Assembly (NCBI GenBank): GCA_003116995.1
Contig: BDSL01000030.1
Coordinates: forward strand, 930,001 to 994,000
Length of the DNA: 64,000 bases
DNA from: Yamagishiella unicocca
Taxonomy: Eukaryota > Chlorophyta > Chlorophyceae > Chlamydomonadales > Volvocaceae
Direction of reading: 5' to 3'
This document shows, piece after piece, positions 61,101 to 64,000 of this stretch. Positions within the stretch are counted from its first letter, which is position 1. The number at the start of each line of letters is the position of its first letter. The notes beneath the pieces were generated by a model. It worked only from the letters and a program-made list of their open reading frames with translations, did no database searches and was not told where the DNA came from. Both the position numbers and the translations under genes were made by a program.

Positions 61101-64000
61101 CTGACTTCACGCGACCCCCTCTCCCGACCCCCCGGCAGCCCTGACGATCCGCTGTCGAACCCGCCGTACCGAGTCAACAACGGCAACCGCCGCGCGCCGC
61201 TGTACACAAACACCCTGCCCATGACGGCCGTGGGGTACGGCGGTGTACGACAGTACGACGCCCACAACCTCTACGCGCTGGCCGAGAGCCGGGTGACGCA
61301 CTCTGCGCTGCGCGGCATCTCGCCTGGCTCCCGCCCCTTCATACTCACCAGGTGCGCCCCGCGTGTGTGGGAAACCGTCGAATACGTCACGAGAGAAAGA
61401 CGCGAGTGAACAAACTGAGGTTATGAGGCGCGTTTGGATGTGGGCAAAAGCCGGAGAGCTTGATTTTGGCGGCCGGGCTCGTGGCCGCACTAGTCCCTGC
61501 CGCCCGGGTGCCCCCCGCGCAGCCCAATAGCGGCCTTGTGGAGCAGGTGGGGGTGCGAGGAAAGCCCGTGTACGAGGAAGCTCTTGAGTAGGAAACCGTT
61601 TTTTACAATACGTTCAGAGAACAGGTGGGGCGGGGCGGCTGGAGCCAGCCGCATCAGGACGTTGGATACATTCAGAGAACAGGTGGGGCGGGGCGGCCGG
61701 AGCCAGCCGCATCAGGACGTTGGTCGGTACGACGATGCCCTTCTTTCCGCTTTATTTGGCTTGCATCCCTCCCCTTTCGGTTTTCACACGTCCGTCGATA
61801 GCCCACAGCCGCCCTATAGCCACATTACGCCCCACGCCCAGCCGCTCGCTCCCCCTGCTGCGGATTTCCTTTATAAGTCCCCCTGCTGCGGATTTCCTTT
61901 ATAAGTCCCCCTGCCGCCTCTCAATCCGCGTCTTCCGCGCCATCACACGCACCAACACATCAGCCCCGCCGCACCCCGCTCCCACGCGCCCGCAGGTCCT
62001 CGTGGTCGGGTCAGGGCCGCTACTCCGCCCACTGGACCGGCGACAACGCCGCCAGCTGGGACGACCTGCGCCGCTCCCCCGCGGGGCTGCTGGCGGCGTC
62101 GCTGGCGGGTATAGCGCTGGCGGGTGCTGACATCTGCGGCTTCATGGGCGCGACCAACGAGCAGCTGTGCGCCAGGTAAGGGGCCAGCTGGGAGACCGGG
62201 GGAAAAGGTACAGGTTAGGGTTTTAGGATTTAGGGTTTAGGGTTCAGCCTGGGAGGACGAGGACCCATGTAACACTCCACCTCCCACCTAAACCCCACTG
62301 ACCGCCCCACCTGTTTCTTCAAACGTCTGCCCTAAACTGTATTTTCTCGCATCCACGGGTCTTCCTCGAAACCCACCTGTTTTCCCGTCCCCCGCCCTCT
62401 CGCCCCCGCCCCCAGGTGGCTGTCCGCCGGCGCCTTCTACACCTTCGCCCGGGACCACAGCGACCTGGGCTCCCCCCCGCAGGAGCCGTACCGCTGGCCG
62501 CTGGCGGCGGAGGCGGCACGCAACGCCCTGAGCGCCAGGTGCGGTGGGGGGCCTCCGACACCCACCGCCCACCGCCCGCCGCCCGCCACTGCCGTCGCGC
62601 GGTGCCAGTGCTGCTGCTGCAGTGGCCCGGCTGCCAAGGGGCTGGGGGCTCTGCCGCCCAGACAGACGCGGCTCGCCCTCTTGTGCGTGGTCCTTACCTA
62701 CCCCGCTTCGAGCACCTCCTGCGTTGCCGCGTGACCAGGCCCCCTTGTGTTGAGCTCCCCTTGACAGCAGTTACTTGCAGTTGGGCTTGCGGAGAGCCTC
62801 ACTTTGCTGGCAAGTACCGCCATAAATGAATGAATGAATGAATGAATGATGATGAATTGATGATGCCATGCCCGCGTGCGTACGACAGGTACTCCCTATT
62901 GCCGTACCTCTACACCGCCTTCTACCTGGCGCACACGCGCGGCGGCACGGTGGCGCGGCCGCTGGCCTGGGCCGCCCCCGCCGACCCGCGGGTCGCCGAC
63001 CTGTCCAGCCAGTGGCTGCTCGGCGACTCGCTCATGGTGGCGCCTGTTTTGGCACCCGACACGGACTGGGTGGACGTGTACTTCCCTGGAACAGGGGCGG
63101 GGGAGGGGGCCAGCAGCAGCGGCAGCGGGGGCACCTGGTGCCGCTATGGGGACCTGGGCGACTGCTACACGGGTAAGGAAGCCAGGGGCGGGCAGGGGCG
63201 GGGGTGGACGGGTAAAAGGAAGACTCGTGTACAAAAGAAAAACCGTTTAGAACAGACGTTTCGAGGTGCATGCTGTGGGTGAGTGGGTGGGTACAAGAAA
63301 CCAGCGAACTAGCAAAGGACCGGTGGACTGGCAAAGGAGGACCGGTGAATTGGCAAAGGAGGAGGGGTGGATGATGGGAAAGAGCGGAGGCAAGGGTAAA
63401 GGGTTTGTCGTGGTAGCTAGCTGTTAATGTGGGCTCTGGACTAGAGCCATCGGGCACACGGCCACATCGGGAAAGGGTACTGATCCAGGGACAAGCGTCT
63501 GCCTGCGGCCCACACAGCCCCTGACCGCACCAAACCAAGTAGTACAGTATTCAACCTTTTCTCCCTTTTCGTTCGCGGGTTTCCTCCCCACGGGTTTCCC
63601 CTCCGTCCCGCCCTAAACCCTAAAACCCTAAATCCGCGCGGGGCAAGCCCACGTGCGCCGTCCACGTGCGCCGTCCACGGACCCCCCGGCAGCTCCTCGT
63701 CCCACTAGGGCCCGGCGCCCTGCCCTTCCGCCCCCGGCCTCCCCCGGGTTTTCCTCCCCCGGGTCGTCCCCACAACCCGCCTTCCCCGTTTCTGCCTCCG
63801 TTCCCTATGTCGTGTTACCGGGTCTTCTCCCCACCCACCCCCCGCCTCCCATGTCTTGTAACCGGTTTTTAAGCCAATATCCCTCCGCCTCCCGCGCAAC
63901 CCGCAGGGCCCTCTCAGCACCGGATCCACTCCCCTCTGGGCACAGCCCCGCCGCTCTTCCTGCGCGCTGGCTCCGTCGTCCCCTCGCAGCCTCTCAGCCC
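55173..64000 (+). CDS. GH31 alpha-glucosidase with N-terminal trefoil domain; 3' end beyond the window
   Basis: Exons 55173-55356, 55681-55914, 56030-56357, 57484-57806, 58207-58423, 58875-59006, 59352-59522, 60095-60239, 60430-60716, 61139-61351, 61996-62175, 62416-62538, 62889-63172 and 63907 onward, all in phase (about 971 residues so far). Signal peptide [18 protein letters not shown]... points to secretion or vacuole. A P-type trefoil follows ([35 protein letters not shown]). The GH31 body has [62 protein letters not shown], catalytic nucleophile Asp in [12 protein letters not shown] (about residue 617), acid/base Asp in [10 protein letters not shown] (about 761), GADICGF and [19 protein letters not shown]. 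It hydrolyses terminal alpha-1,4-glucosyl bonds of maltose or starch dextrins. An Ala-rich insert follows the nucleophile. Confidence 0.94.
59704..59818. repeat. GGTTGGGCTGGG-type repeats in GH31 intron 7
   Basis: About nine imperfect copies of a 12-16 bp GGTGGTTGGGCTGGGA unit. Confidence 0.85.
60361..60412 (+). repeat. Recurrent 3'-intron module (family C), 35-45 bp
   Basis: Pattern TTCCCATGTCGTGTAACC, then GGGTTTTTTC, then TGTAACCCCC. Here it lies before GH31 exon 9. Similar copies near acceptors: 63798-63870 (GH31 exon 14), 47953-47995 and 49018-49105 (ELP4), 35562-35590 and 35708-35730 (mL46 exon 8), 53620-53655 (hydrolase exon 4, on the gene's strand) and 2338-2408 (PLIP exon 5, on the gene's strand). 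Confidence 0.65.
61616..61725. repeat. Tandem duplication in GH31 intron 10
   Basis: Two copies of a unit of about 57 bp containing CATTCAGAGAACAGGTGGGG and AGCCAGCCGCATCAGGACGT. The same intron also holds two copies of a 28-bp unit (CCCCCTGCTGCGGATTTCCT...) at 61851-61906. Confidence 0.88.
62212..62244. repeat. Interstitial telomere-like tract in GH31 intron 11
   Basis: GGTTAGGGTTTTAGGATTTA then GGGTTTAGGGTTCAG; a mix of 7- and 8-mer telomere units. A second tract (CCCTAAACCCTAAAACCCTA) lies at 63611-63632 in intron 13. Confidence 0.85.
62824..62858. repeat. (TGAA)n microsatellite in GH31 intron 12
   Basis: Six tandem TGAA/ATGA units followed by GATGATGA, about 30 bp before the exon 13 acceptor. 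Confidence 0.9.

Overview
The window looks like nuclear DNA of a flagellated, chlorophycean (volvocine/Chlamydomonas-like) green alga. The evidence is high GC with Ala/Gly/Gln-rich proteins, many short exons with GTGAGT/GTGCGT donors and pyrimidine-rich CAG acceptors, interspersed TTTAGGG/TTTTAGGG telomere-type motifs, an intron-bearing tRNA, a plant-type plastid lipase and a ciliary transition-zone gene. All coding models below were assembled by eye from homology and splice-phase agreement; no transcript data were available.

Layout. 167-5430 (-): PLIP-type class-3 lipase, 7 exons. 5.4-9.1 kb: gene-poor, with a broken kinase-like fragment. 9122-23158 (-): polytopic membrane protein of unknown function. 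Its proposed last intron (about 8.6 kb) holds two near-identical LINE copies in head-to-tail order, a three-unit 203-bp tRNA-derived SINE-like array and a tRNA-Gly(GCC) with an 18-nt intron. 23.2-27.5 kb: gene-poor, with a large imperfect palindrome carrying duplicated exon-like sequence and an inverted pair of GIY-YIG-like motifs. 27499-30676 (+): IQ-motif protein. 32571-35814 (+): mitochondrial ribosomal protein mL46. 37118-38059 (-): mitochondrial ribosomal protein uL5m. 38397-42408 (+): unrecognised helical protein. 43454-45095 (-): B9D2. 45622-49715 (+): Elongator subunit ELP4. 51390-54766 (-): EMB8/ABHD3-like alpha/beta hydrolase. 55173-beyond 64000 (+): secreted or vacuolar GH31 alpha-glucosidase with an N-terminal trefoil domain, cut by the window end.

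Functionally the genes are unrelated housekeeping and organelle genes: plastid lipid turnover, two mitoribosome large-subunit proteins lying convergently, cilium transition zone, tRNA wobble-uridine modification and starch/maltose hydrolysis. Three gene pairs share short divergent promoters (38060-38396, 45096-45621, 54767-55172).

The most distinctive feature is intron content. Nearly every multi-exon gene has a private minisatellite in an intron. At least three short dispersed sequence families recur in introns of unrelated genes, and two of them sit repeatedly just upstream of 3' splice sites in the sense direction. That pattern suggests intron-resident or intron-creating (introner-like) elements and is the best candidate here for something undescribed.
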